A DNA stretch of 64,000 nt. It comes from Narthecium ossifragum (lineage: Eukaryota > Streptophyta > Magnoliopsida > Dioscoreales > Nartheciaceae). This document shows, piece by piece, positions 34,069 to 46,238 of this stretch. The first letter of the stretch is position 1; each line of letters begins with the position of its first letter. Made by a program: the position numbers and the translations under genes. The notes beneath the pieces are model-generated. The model was not told the DNA's origin, did no database searches, and saw only the letters and a program-made list of their open reading frames with translations. The stretch lies in contig OY986975.1 in the NCBI GenBank assembly GCA_963920575.1, positions 3,707,961 to 3,771,960 of the forward strand, read 5' to 3'.

Positions 34069-35149
34069 TGTTGGATTTAAGGCTTTAAAAAGGCCCAAAA
34101 CTCCTAGGGTGAAAAAGTGGGCTAAGCCTTATAAATAGATGTTGAATCAAATGGGCCTGTTAAAGCCCAGTTAAAGAAGAGAGCCTATGAAGCCCATATG
34201 AGTGTGTGTAAATGTTTAGTCCCACATTGCCTGGGACAAGAACATTTCTCTAGTTTATATAGAGTCTTGAGCATCTATAGTTTGAATGCGAGTGAGAACT
34301 AGATAGAGGCACACACATGTGCACGCGCGTGTGCCACCGGCCGCCGCCCGCCGGACCGGTGCCGGAGATAGTGACGTGTACGTCCATGCGAGCGCCACGT
34401 GTATGCCATGCGTGCATTTTTGCATACGTGGCAGGTGACTGTTCATCTTCCTGAATAGTCACAATTGGGCTGAGCCACATTAAGTGAGCCATCAATTCAC
34501 CAGAAATGGGCTGAGTCAGTTATGACTCTTGGTCTCCCTATTATATTCATGACTGGGCAGTTATGGATGAGGTGGCAACCATGTTCTCCTAGGTGAATGT
34601 TACTGATGACGTGGCGTCTGCCAATGAATGGGCAGTTACTGATGATGTGGCGCTAACGTGGCAGTGGTTACTGATGACATGGCGCTGACGTGGTGAGTCT
34701 CTTCACCTCCCCACTAAATGGTTGATCAACTAGCCTAGCTAGCCTATAAATAGGACCCCAAACCAGCCGTTCAAGCTGGCTCATGCATACATTATTCACC
34801 ACACCACTTGTATAATAGAGGGTCCTGATTGAGAGTACCGTACCATCTTGGAGCTCGAAGGGCAATCGGACGGCCGGCTTCCCTCCAATCGCGATGGATC
34901 GTTGTACCCTGGGAGCTTTTTGCCTGAAGAACCAGAAGCAAGGGTGGTGGGCAAATATAGGTTAAGGACACAGTGTGGTACACTGGCCTCGATCAAGTGG
35001 CGTTTCTTCATCGGATTCGTCTTCCTTCTTTTCCATTTCTTTTCCGGATTAACGGTACGTGAAGTTTATTAGTTCTTTGTTAAACCGATTGTAAAGGATT
35101 CCTTGTTATTATTAATAAAAAGCAAGGGTCCTAGTTTTTATTTCCAACA
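34069..35149 (+). repeat. 5' LTR of the copia element
   Basis: Matches 41392-42517 closely, apart from substitutions and an indel of about 50 bp around the ACTGATGACGTGGC repeats. TATA-like CCTATAAATAGG lies at about 34,742. Multiple short GATGACGTGGCG-type repeats precede the TATA. Confidence 0.9.
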
Positions 35150-35311
35150 TTCTTAAGCTATATTTTTTCGGTTTTACCGTATTTTGGATCCACTTCTCCT
35201 ACGGATCCTCTTCCGGATTTCTTTTTCTTTTTGAGAGGAAGTTTTACTTCCTATAAGAACTCTAAAGAACACAAGAACTGAACCACTTTTGTGGTTGATC
35301 TGCTTTTGCAG

Positions 35312-36125
35312 ATGGCATCAGGATCAACTGAGCCTGTGATCCCTCCTCGTACGGAGGAAGTGCCGGTAGGCAATCCACATGTAGTGGAAATGCCTAGCAT
35401 GCCGATCGGTCAGCTAGAGAGGCCTGAGAAGTTTAAGGGGTTGAACTTCAAGCAGTGGCAACAGAAAATGTTGTTCTAATTGACCACCCTTAAACTTGTC
35501 AGGTATCTCACTGAGGACGAGCATGTTCTAACTGAAGAACAAAAGAATGCTCATACCGTGGCTGCAGTTCAGGCTTGGGGTCATTCTGACTTCCTATGCC
35601 GGAACTATATCCAGAACGGATTGGACGACAAGCTCTACAATGTGTACTTTCCCAAAAGAACCGCAAGCGAACTTTGGGAAGCCTAGAACAACAAGTACAA
35701 GGTGGATGACGCCGGCGCAAAGAAATTTGTTGTCGGTCGATTCCTTGAGTACAAGATGGTAGACGGTAGAAGCGTTGTCGAACAAGTTGAGGAACTTCAG
35801 CTCATCTACCATGACATGAATGCTGAAGGTATGATTCTGAATGAACCTGTCCAAGTGGCGGCAATGATAGAGAAACTGCCCCACTCTTGGAAGGACTTCA
35901 AGGACTACCTAAAGCACAAACGAAAGGAGATGAGTCTTGAAGATCTCGTTTGGAGGCTGAAGATCGAGCAGGATAACCGCAAGACCGATAAGAACAGCTG
36001 TCTAGGCATCTACTCTAAGTCCAACTTAGTTGAGAATACCGGCGGTTTGAAAGACAAGAAGCACAAGCGCTTCGATGAGGGCACTAAGGGAGGCAACGGG
36101 TCTCAGAAATTCCAAGACGAGTGTT
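35312..36125 (+). pseudogene. Copia gag, broken
   Basis: Starts ATG at 35312 (MASGSTEPVIPPRTEEV). It carries the copia gag core, with FLEYKMVDGRSVVEQVEELQ and KLPHSWKDFKDYLKHKRKEM. In-frame stops occur at 35477-35479 and 35684-35686. The frame is cut just before the zinc knuckle by the antisense solo LTR. On the far side (37580 on) the knuckle continues as CFIC, GKT, a stop, then HRAKDC, i.e. a CX2CX4HX4C pattern with one nonsense codon. Confidence 0.85.
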
Positions 36126-37579
36126 TGATCGCTTACAAACGCCGTCGTTAAAACGTTGCAAACTCAATCAAATATTAAATTTATATCCTTATTCAATCAC
36201 TAAACTACTAAGTAGAAATAGCGGTGAAGTCCAAAGTCGATCCACAGGAAAAACGTTGAAAACTGAAATCAATTCTCGAAACCCTAAAACTAAGGAAAAG
36301 AATCAAAGATAGAATAGAATTATCTAAACTAATAAAAAAAAGAAATAAAAGGTTGATCAATTTGAATCAATGGAGTAGTTACTTAGGAATTACTCAATCC
36401 GCCCTAATTTCATTATTAGTCTTCTCTAGTTATCATGTTGTTCCCTTCTCTCAACATTATGGATCATATGGCTACAAGCTCACATGAATCCCTAAAATAA
36501 AGTTAATGTTCCCAACGGCATAACCTATCTTTGCTTGGCATAGATTGTCTTTGGTCCTACGATTACATTAAATTATACTACTCCTAATGACCTTGGCACA
36601 ACCTATCTTCGCGTAGCATAGCTTATCTCAAAGGCAAATCAATAACTTCATGAAAACCATCTCATAAATCTCTACAATCAATCACAGAAATCATGTAGGA
36701 CTGAAAATACGTCAAGGGAACTCTGTTCCTTCAACTCTATTAACAATAAAACTATATTCATGAGATCATGCATCGAGAAGTTCACAAGAATCCAACTAAA
36801 GAAAAACCAAAACTACACTAGGGTTTCATGAATAATCCTAAGTACAATAATTAGCAACTCATCTTTTGGATGAAAGCCATCGGGTTGGAGTAGGAAGCTG
36901 TCACCATCCACATCCTCTCCTCCTTCTTCTTCCTCCTCCAAAGATTGACAAAAAGATGAGAAGTTTGGCTGAAATAACCCCTTTTTATAATAAAAACCCT
37001 TAATCCTGGAATTAGGGTTATGGCTAAGTTGAGTTGGACCTCTAGTGCAACTCGAAATTCCTAGTTTAATTCTGACAGCCTCTTCTGGTCGCGACTGGGT
37101 TCAACCCGTCCGGAATTTGGAAATGTGCTCAACAGGAAAGATGTAGATTAGGAAGTCTTCTGTCTTCCTCCTAAGATTTTATAATATTCTGACTTATGTG
37201 GAATATTTGGCAAATATTCTCCTGAGCATCGACGGACCAGTTTCCAGCAGCTGTATATCTTCATAGTCTTCAAAACTGGTATTAATCTGTCTGGAATCTC
37301 GCCAAGTGTTCAATATGAAATTTATAGCTATTGGAGTCTTCTATCACTTACTAAATTTTCAGAATATTTGGACTTATAAAGAATATATGGAGAATATTCT
37401 CCTGACAGGCGATGAAACAGTCTTCATCATATAAATTCATCTTTTTAGCTGAATTCCTTGTATTTCTTCTCATATCATGATTAAATCTGAAATCAACTAA
37501 CAAAAAATTAAATACAACTACTCTAGGCCTAACAAAGGTAATTTAAGGGGTTTAATTAGGAATAATTAGTGACTTATCA
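36126..37579 (-). mobile_element. Solo LTR inserted in copia gag (TGATAAGTCAC... family)
   Basis: A 1454-bp insertion flanked by a perfect 5-bp TSD GTGTT (36121-36125 and 37580-37584). On the minus strand it begins TGATAAGTCACTAATT and ends TAAGCGATCA, and carries a CCTGTGGATCGACTTTGGA module. Its start resembles that of the solo LTR at 19,415 (TGATGAGTCAC..., then CTTTGTTAG), so the two are probably relatives. No second LTR or internal domain is present. Confidence 0.85.
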
Positions 37580-40500
37580 GTGTTTTATCTGCGGGAAGAC
37601 ATGACATCGGGCTAAGGATTGCCGTCACCGCCCAAGTGCTCAAGGGAAGAAGAAGCAAGCTCCCAAGAGGAAGAGGACAGAAGCCAATATAGCTGAAGGT
37701 CTCAGTGCAGAGATGGATGACATGCACATGGTTGCAGTTATCTCAGAGGTGAACCTGATCGGGAGCAACCCGAAGGAATGGTGGGTCGACACAGGCGCTA
37801 CCCGCCACATCTGCTCCAACAGATGGATGTTTGACAGCTACCAGACAGTGGAAGGAGAACGCTGCTACATGGGAAACTCTGCAACCTCCAAGGTGGAAGG
37901 TAAAGGGACTGTGAAGCTGAAGATAACGTCAGGGAAGGAGTTGATCCTGACGGAAGTCCTTCATGTACCAGAGATACGCAAGAATCTGATCTCAGGTTCT
38001 GTGATGAGTAAGAAGGGTTTCAGGCTGGTATTCGAGTCTGACAAGGTTATCCTAGCGAAGAATGGCATGTACATTGGCAAGGGGTATATGACTGAGGGAT
38101 TGTTCAAAATGAATGTAATGACTGTAATCCCCAAGCTCAAAACTAGTGAAGCCTTAAAGGCTAGTGCATCTACTGTACTCAATGTTGCCCAAGAGGCCAA
38201 TAAAGAGAAGCTTGCCTATGTGACTGAGTCATTTAATTTATGGCATGGGAGATTAGGACATGTGAATAAAAATTCTATGGAAAGATTAATGTCCTTAAAT
38301 CTTCTTCCTAAAATAATAATTGATAAAGAACACAAATGCGAGGTTTGTGTGGAAGCCAAATTGGCGAAGACTTCGTTTCAATCAGTTGAACGAAGCACTG
38401 AACCTTTAGGTTTAGTACATACAGATGTTTGTGATCTGAAAATTGGACAGTCTAGAGGTGATAAAAAATATTTTATTACCTTCATTGATGATTGTACGAG
38501 ATATTGCTATGTTTACTTAATGAGAAGTAAAGATGAAGCAATAGAGATGTTCACTCATTACAAGAATGAAGTGGAAAACCAACTCAACAGAAAGATCAAA
38601 ATGCTGAGGAGCGACATGGGAGGTAAGTATGAATCACCTTTTGCCCAAATATGTGCCGAAAATAGCATTATTCATCAGACCACAACACCCTATTCTCCAG
38701 AATAAAATGGAATAACAGAACGAAAGAATAGGACGCTAAAGGAAATGATGAATGCAATGCTAATAAGTTCTGGCTTATCTCATAACATGTGGGGGGAAGC
38801 GATACTTACGGCAAATCATGTGCTAAACAAACTACCGTATAAAAGGCTAGATAAGACACTTTATGAACTATGGAAAGGTCGTGTGCCTAGTTACAAGTTC
38901 TTAAGAGTTTGGGGATGTCTAGCTAAGGTTCCAATTCCAGTTCCTAAACGGACGAAGATAGGGCCAAAAACGGTAGATTTTGTGTTCATTGGTTATGCAC
39001 AGGATAGTAGTGCTTACCGATTTTTGGTTAATAAATCAGATAATCCTGAAGTGCATGTGAACACTATCTTAGAGGCTAGGGATGCCTTGTTCTTCGAAAA
39101 CATGTTTCCTTATAAACCTTCTCTTGCAACAGAGGCAAGTGAGAGAGCTTATAAGAACACTGAAGAAGAAGGATTCCAAGAGTCCTCGGTTCATGAAGAG
39201 GATGAGGAACCAAGACGGATTAAGAGGGTTAGGAAAGAAACTTCTTTCGGTCCAGAGTTTCTAACATATTTGTTAGAAAATGACCCTCAGACATTTAACG
39301 AAGCAATGTCAACTCCAGACGCTCCTTTATGGAAGGAAGCTGTGAAGAGTGAAATTGATTCCATCTTGCAAAACCACACATGGGAACTTGCAGATTTACC
39401 ACCAGGTTGTAAACCTTTGGGTTACAAGTGGGTTTTCAGAAAGAAAATGAAAGCGGATGGAACGGTTGACAAATACAAGGCAAGGCTTGTTGTCAAGGGT
39501 TTCAGACAAACTGAAGAGGTGGATTATTTTAACACCTATTCCCCAGTCACTAGAAAAACGTCGATCAGATTAATTATTGCAATTGCGGCACTAAACAATC
39601 TGGATATTCATCAAATGGATGCAAAGACGGCTTTCCTAAATGGTGATCTGGAAGAAGAGATCTATATGGAACAACTCGAGGGGTTTGTGGTTCCTGGAAA
39701 AGAAAAGAAAGTTTGCCGACTTGATAAGTCCTTATATGGGCTTAAACAAGTACCTAAACAATGACATGAAAAGTTTGATCAAGTGATGTTGACAAACGGT
39801 TTTCGCTTAAATAAGTGTGACAAATGCGTTTACATAAAAGGTGATGGAAAAGAATGTATAATCCTATGCCTTTATGTAGATGATATGATCATCATTGGTA
39901 GCAATGACGATATCATAAAAGCTACTAAGAGCATGTTGTCACGAAACTTCGATATGAAGGATATGGGTGTTGCTGATGTAATACTTGGGATGAAAATTAC
40001 TAAGACTTCGAATGGTTATACATTATCCCAGAGTCATTATATTAATAAAATTCTTGATATATTTGACAAAGGGAGTGATGCTGTAGCCAGGACACCGCTA
40101 GATGTCAATTCGCATCTAATGAAATACCACGGTGAAGGTGTACAACAATTAGAATATTCCAGGATCATAGGCAGTCTGATGTATATCATGAACTGCACTC
40201 GACCGGATATTGCTAACTCAGTAAATAGACTGAGTAGATACACAAGCAATCCGAGTAAAGATCACTGGAAGGCAATAATCAGAGTCCTTAGATATCTAAG
40301 GTACACAACAAATTATGGATTACATTACACAAGATATCCAGCTGTGCTTGAAGGGTATACAGATGCAAACTGGATATCAGACTCCAATGACACAAAATCC
40401 ACGAGTGGATTTGTCTTTGTAATTGGTGGTGCAGCTGTATCTTGAAACTCATCCAAGCAGACTTGTATAGCAAGATCGACTATGGAAGCTGAGTTCATAG

Positions 40501-40823
40501 CATTAGACCTAGCTGGGGAAGAAGCAGAATGGCTGCGTAACTTCCTAGAAGATATTCCTATGCGGCCTAAACCAGTGCCTCCTATCAGTATTAACTGAGA
40601 TAGTCAGTCAGCAATAGGCAGAGCACAAAGCCACATGTATAATGGAGAATCTCGACATATACGTCGATGACACAATTCTGTGAGGAAATTGTTGTCTACT
40701 GGTGTGATATCCATCGATTTCGTGAGATCAAAGGAAAATATTGCAAATCCACTAACTAAATGCCTAACAAGAGATCTAGTGGATATTTCATCGAGGGGAA
40801 TGGGGTTGAAGCCCATGAAATGA
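37580..40823 (+). pseudogene. Copia pol (protease, integrase, RT, RNase H), broken
   Basis: One frame with several stops. Protease WWVDTGATRHIC is at about 37,780. The integrase zinc motif WHGRLGHVN ... CEVC and catalytic core are near 38,240-38,700. RT has GYKWVFRKKMKADGTVDKYK and YVDDM (at 39,872). RNase H has [10 protein letters not shown] and STMEAEFIAL. Stops at 38703 (TAA where the family has Gln), 39762 and 40443 (TGA for Trp) and 40596 split it. It ends KPMK-stop at 40823. The enzymes would copy and integrate the element; none can be made intact. Confidence 0.85.
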
Positions 40824-41391
40824 TTATCCTCCTCAATGGCAACCCAACCTAGCTGATCTGGCGGACCCAGGTTCTAGGTTCAATCGGACAACCGAATTGT
40901 GGGGGCAGTTGCTAAAATCACTCTTACCCATTCCTATGATGAGTGAGTGATAAACCTGCATAGTGTAAGGTTAAGCTTATGCTTTCAATGATCCTTATTA
41001 CTCAATGAGTAAGGGCATGGCATGATGCTCTTATTAAGAGATCACCTATATCGAGTGAGAAGGGGCCGCTTCTATGAGAATCTTTTAAGGGCTAGTTCTC
41101 TAAAGCACTCGAAGAATTCTACCAGGTATGTCCAGGGCCGAAATGGACACAACAAATGAGCCAATAGTGGTATAAGAAATGCGTTGTGTGAGCACTGTTG
41201 TTTTGGTGTATATAAAAGCTGAACAGTTCAAGACATCGCGTTCACTGTTTAGCAAGTACATCCGATAGTGTTTCACTAAGGAAGGTTCAAAGCTGAAAGC
41301 TACCTCTTCTGATGCAGCAAATTTTTGTGGTACTCTCAAGTGCATTAGGATCATACAGCATTTGATCAGTCATTTGATTCATGTGGGGGAT

Positions 41392-42517
41392 TGTTGGATT
41401 TAAGGCTTTAAAAAGGCCCAAAACTCCTAGGGTGAAGGAGTGGGCTAAGTCTTATAAATAGATGTTGAATAAAATGGGCATGCTAAAGCCCAGTTAAAGA
41501 AGAGAGCCTATGAAGCCCATATGAGTGTGTGTAAATGTTTAGTCCCACATTGCTTGGGACAAGAATATTTCTCTAGTTTATATAGAGCCTTGAGCATCTA
41601 TAGTTTGAATGTGAGTGAGAACTAGAGAGAGGCACACACATGTGCACGCGCGTGTGCCACCGGCCGCCGGACCGGTGCCGGCGATGGTGACATGTACGTC
41701 CATGCGAGCGCCACGTGTACGCCACGCGTGCATTTTTGCCTACATGGCAGGTGACTGTTCATCTTCCTGAACAGTCACAATTGGACTGAGCCACATTTAG
41801 TGAACAGTCACAATTCACTAGAAATGGGTTGAGTCAGTTATGATTCTTGGTCTCCCTATGATATTCATGACTGGGCAGTTATGGATGAGGTGGCAACCCA
41901 TGTTCTCCTGGGTGAATGTTACTGATGACGTGGCGTCTGTTCAGCTCCCCACTAAGTAGCAGTTACTGGTGATGTGGCAGAGTGGCAGCCAATGAATGGG
42001 CAGTTACTGATGACGTGGCGCTGACGTGGCAGCGGTTACCGATGACATGGTGCTGACGTGGCGAGTCTCTTCACCTCCCCACTAAATGGTTGATCAACTA
42101 GCCTAGCTAGCCTATAAATAGGACCCCAAACCAGCCATTCAAGCTGGCTCATGCATACATTATTCACCACACCACTTGTATAATAGAGGGTCCTGATTGA
42201 GAGTACTGTACCATCTTGGAGCTCGAAGGGCGATCGGACGGCCGGGTTCCCTCCAATCACGGTGGATCGTTGTACCATGGGAGCTTTTTGCCTGAAGAAC
42301 CAGAAGCAAGGGTGGTGGGTAAATATAGCTTAAGGACACAGTGTGGTACACTGGCCTCGATCAAGCGGTGTTTCTTCATCGGATTCGTCTTCCTTCTTTT
42401 CCATTTCTTTTCCGGATTAACGGTACGTGAAGTTTATTAGTTCTTTGTTAAACCAATTGTAAATGATTCCTTGTTATTATTAATAAAAAGCAAGGGTCCT
42501 AGTTTTTATTTCCAACA
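41392..42517 (+). repeat. 3' LTR of the copia element
   Basis: Partner of 34069-35149. It has an extra segment around 41,938-41,990 with GATGTGGCAGAGTGGCAG. Ends TTTCCAACA. Confidence 0.9.
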
Positions 42518-43027
42518 ATAGTAACTATAAGGCCATAAGTTGTAGGGACTTACTTAAAATTTTGACTTGTTTAATCAAATTCTTTCAAACCATTGGCGAC
42601 AAAATACGTGATATATAGGAAAATCTCTTTCACCCAAATATCAATATAATACCAAATAATTTTTTCTGTAAACAAATATCAACATGATGTAATTAAAATA
42701 TACGATTAAATAGTTTTTTTTATCTTTTATTAATTTTTGTTAAGGTTTGAGTGATAGTATATTTGTCATTTCTGACGCAAAAAACTAAAGTGTTCATATT
42801 ACTTGACAGAATTTTCGTAACCACTTGGCCCCCAAGAATGGAATGCTAGTTCTGTCCATGCTCATAGATGATTTTTCCTCCAACATCTACACAAGATATA
42901 AATGATAGGTACACGCAAGTATAATTATTTCCACAAAAGCTTAGTTTTAGACCTTTGCTCTCATATCATGTTAAAAGTGGATATATAGATTCCAAACATT
43001 TAAGTTACATTCTTTGAAAACATTTAG
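42518..43027. other. AT-rich spacer, no gene seen
   Basis: Continuation of the sequence interrupted by the copia element. No open frame, array or terminal repeat is convincing. Confidence 0.4.
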
Positions 43028-43866
43028 GAGGTGTTTGGTTGCCTGTGTCAACTGATGCATGTATTAGTTGATGCAGCATCATGATCCAAAAAGGTGTTTG
43101 GTTGATAACATGCATCAACTGATTCAAAAGGAGGGCTTCATGCAGCATCTGCATCAACTGATGGCTACATCTATTGATGCAGTATCAGCTGATGCATCAT
43201 GTGATACCCGTGATGCATCGCCTCCTTCTCCTCACCTCTTCCCTCCTTCCCCTCTCTCCCTCTAACCGGTGCTCTCTCCGCTGCTCTCTCTCTCTCTCAC
43301 CCGATCACCGACCTCCTTCCCCTGTCCTTCCCCAAGCTCCGCGGTGATCCTTCCCCTCACCTCTTCCCCGAGCTCCTCTCTTCCGCTGCTCTCTCTCTCA
43401 CCCGATCACCAACCACCTTCCCCTCTCCCCTTCCCCAAGCTCCGCGGCGAGCTCTGGTCACCCGTTCGCCTCCTTCTGCTCTCTCCTTCCCCAAGCTCCG
43501 CGGTGTTCCTTCCCCTCACCTCTTCCCCGAGCTCGAGGTGACAGCGGGCGGGACAGAGAGGAGGAGCCGCAGGTGGTCGCGGCTTCGCATGGGAAGGAGG
43601 AGACGATGAGGTGACGACGACCTTAAGAGCTTCGTGGGGACTAATGGTAGAGAGGTGAATGGAGGAGAGGAGGGTGGAGGAGGAGTTGAGGGGTGAGGGA
43701 GATAGAGAGTAGTGGTGATGGTGGTGGTTGCCGACGGGGTCGCCGAAGGTGAACGGACGGCGGCGACGGTGACGTTTGGTTGCCTGCATCAACTGATGCA
43801 ATACATACTAACCAAACAGAAAATGAATTAATACTGTATCAGTTGATGCAAGCAACCAAACGCCCG
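43028..43866. mobile_element. Non-autonomous DNA transposon with GTTTGGTTGC termini
   Basis: The left end (GGTGTTTGGTTGCCTG) and right end (GCAAGCAACCAAACGCCC) are inverted repeats. Subterminal TCAACTGATGCA/TGCATCAACTGA motifs recur many times at both ends, like transposase-binding repeats. A second inner pair of similar ends occurs at about 43,093 and about 43,773, suggesting nesting or duplication. The core (about 43,205-43,540) is CT-rich and holds a tandem duplication of about 100 bp with CCCCAAGCTCCGCGG. No transposase. The TSD was not resolved, so hAT versus Harbinger is open. Confidence 0.6.
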
Positions 43867-43870
43867 ATGG

Positions 43871-44066
43871 ATGGGTATTTAAGTAAAGTTACCCAGTCCG
43901 GTTAGAATTTACCCCATTGTTAGGTTACTTAACATGACGGAAGTAAACGGAAGGGTATTTTTGAGATTATTTGAACTTTTCAGGGGTATATATGAAAATA
44001 TGAATAATGTAGGGGTAAATACGTATTTTGAAAGTTTTTTGAAGGTATATATGTAAATAACCCTAA
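43871..44066. mobile_element. Small MITE-like inverted-repeat element
   Basis: Starts GGGTATTTAAGTAAAG and ends TATATGTAAATAACCC, imperfect inverted repeats around an AT-rich core with several GGGGTA(A/T)AT motifs. No coding capacity. Confidence 0.45.
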
Positions 44067-45890
44067 AGAAAAACAACGTAAGTAGTATTTCTCCATATTA
44101 TTTATATGCTTCTATCCTGTCTCTCTTTTCCCTCCATCACGTACAGAAGTTCATATCCTTTCTTCCCATGTCCCCCGATTCTTCTCTTCTACCTATCCAA
44201 TCCACCTTCCTCCTCCATCTCCCCACCGCCAATTTCATGCATCTTCCCCATCACCCTTCTCTTCTCTCCTCCTCTTCCCCATGCCCATTTTCATTCATTT
44301 TTAATTTTGTTACATATTTTTTCTATAATTATTCACTTAATACTTCATCCCAATTTGAGATAATTACTCCATACGTGAAGGAGAAACTAAAGAGAAAAAC
44401 TGTGATATATGATCATGGTATGCAGAAAAGAAAAGACAAATATTATCAATCATATGTTGCATCTTTAGTTAACAAAACTATTGCACCCTCTTAATTTACA
44501 CCATTGGCTGCTCTGTATCGCACGAGAATTAATCCTCGGATTAGCTTTTGTATTCCGCTCTCGTCTCAGATCCTCAATCGATACGACTGTCAGGTTATCT
44601 CCACTTCCCTTTTAATCCAGCTTTCTTTCCAATCATCCTGCATAACCTGTTTTGGTCACAAGTTAAAAAAAATATCAGCATTCTTTTAAGCATCCAAAAC
44701 CCAATCGTGTGGGTATTGTCACCGGGAAATGCATCGGATATTTTTTACAACGTTAGAGCCTGATGATGGCACCAAAGACCCTCGGTCTCGAACCGGCCCG
44801 CATCGTGTGCATCCCTTGCACACTCCGTGTCACACCCACACGTGCGCGCGTGCATAGGGGGTCAAGTGGCAGCTCAATACGTCATTGACCAGCCCTTCTT
44901 CTTCTTCTTATACTATCATACGCACACCAAGAAGAACACATGATATGGCAAAGGGAGAGGCTGCTCTCGTTTCCTTTATTCTTGAACAATCTTTACAAGA
45001 GAATTCACTCAATTCTCTCTCCCAACCCAAGGTGCAAGATCACTCAATTACAAGAAAACCCAAACCCTAGCCAATGTCCAGATGATCCCTATCTTGCCCA
45101 GCCAACTCGAGTCATATGTGACTTGCCTCAAAAGTAAGTCTCCATAGTCCAACTCAAAGTCCAAGGCTTCATGCATATCTGGACAGCAATCCCCAAATGA
45201 AGAAGGCTCATTGCCTTACTTGAACTTTCCCCTGAGTAGGACTTGTCAAAAAATAGCTTCAAGCTAAAACCACCCTGTCATGACTTGGAATATGACTCCA
45301 GTTCTATTCTTGCATGCGAAGCATCTTTCCTCCGTGCCAAAACTCTTATTTGCCACGTCAAAATCTTCTTAAGATCAAGTTCTAGTGGAACTCAAAGTCC
45401 ACATGATTGGACTTATCCTCAACGGCCCGCCAAGGGCATCGAGCCATGCGCTTTCACCCCAGCGCGTGAGCTCCACGTGAGCGCATGCGTGTCTGGCACG
45501 CTCCCTATGCCATGTCAACTTTGTTATTGACTCGGTCCGCCGCGACAACTTTATTGTTAACACGTTCCGCTGCGTCGTCTGCTAAGTTCACCGTGCCATT
45601 CTTTTTGGCTTCTTTTGGTACAGGATTAAGGTGAGGTTATCCCCACTTTATTCCCTTAACCCCACTTTTTACCCAAACATCAACGTCATGATTATATGAT
45701 TAACACTATTCCACCTATCTTATTTCTCTCTATTTTTTTCTATTTCCGTTCATTAACTCCACTTTTTCTAACTCTATTTCTCTCCGCACTTTTCTTAACC
45801 CCGTAGCAACCAAATGGGGGGCTTTATGTCTGCTGATTCCACTTGCTATGTTATGTTTCGCTATGAGTCACGGGTCAAGGCCGCCGTGAC
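44067..45890. other. Gene-free flank upstream of the receptor kinase
   Basis: Contains a CT-rich stretch (about 44,100-44,320) and LTR-like sequence (about 44,760-45,590). Between about 45,620 and 45,830 is a segment rich in TTAACCCCACTTTT-type motifs that could be a MITE. No conserved coding exon is recognised. Confidence 0.4.
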
Positions 45891-45894
45891 AGGT

Positions 45895-46075
45895 ACAACA
45901 TTTTTCAAGAAGACTGCCTGGAGATTGAGAATTATTGTCGCCACACAACATTTTCCAAGAAACTGACGGGATCGTCCCCACACAACATTTTCCACGAAGA
46001 CTCAGTGGAGATCGGATAATTATCGTCCCCACACGACATTTTCCAAGAAGAAGACTGACTGGAGATTGGAGAATC
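45895..46075. repeat. Tandem repeat upstream of the receptor kinase
   Basis: Three to four diverged units of about 40-60 bp each contain CACACAACATTTTCCAAGAA and a GACTGACTGGAGATTGGA-like part. It lies 160-340 bp upstream of the receptor kinase start, so it may sit in its promoter. Confidence 0.75.
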
Positions 46076-46238
46076 TTGCAAATTGCTTCTCCAAGAGTTG
46101 TGCATTGTCTCTGCATAACGTAACGGTAGAGATGCAAAATGTGAAGGTCCAATTTCAAGATTACGGGCCGCCTTCTCTCCCACACAAGCTCAACCATAGA
46201 AAAAAAGTAAACCATCTTTCTTCTCACCCCCGCAACCG

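Larger units (their letters stand above)
34069..42517 (+). mobile_element. Ty1/copia retrotransposon, complete but decayed
   Basis: LTRs of 1081 bp (34069-35149) and 1126 bp (41392-42517), TGTTGG...CCAACA, flanked by ATAAT and ATAGT (5-bp TSD, one mismatch). The order gag, protease, integrase, RT and RNase H is the Ty1/copia arrangement. The 3' LTR is preceded by a polypurine stretch (TGTGGGGGA). Several nonsense codons and an inserted solo LTR (36126-37579) show it cannot encode its proteins. No TGGTATCAGAGC-type primer site is seen just after the 5' LTR. Confidence 0.9.

Noticed and set aside
34250..34495. Antisense frames in the copia LTRs (34.3 and 34.7-35.0 kb, again at 42.0-42.4 kb)
   Set aside because: They are duplicated in both LTRs and overlap LTR promoter repeats and the TATA-like region.
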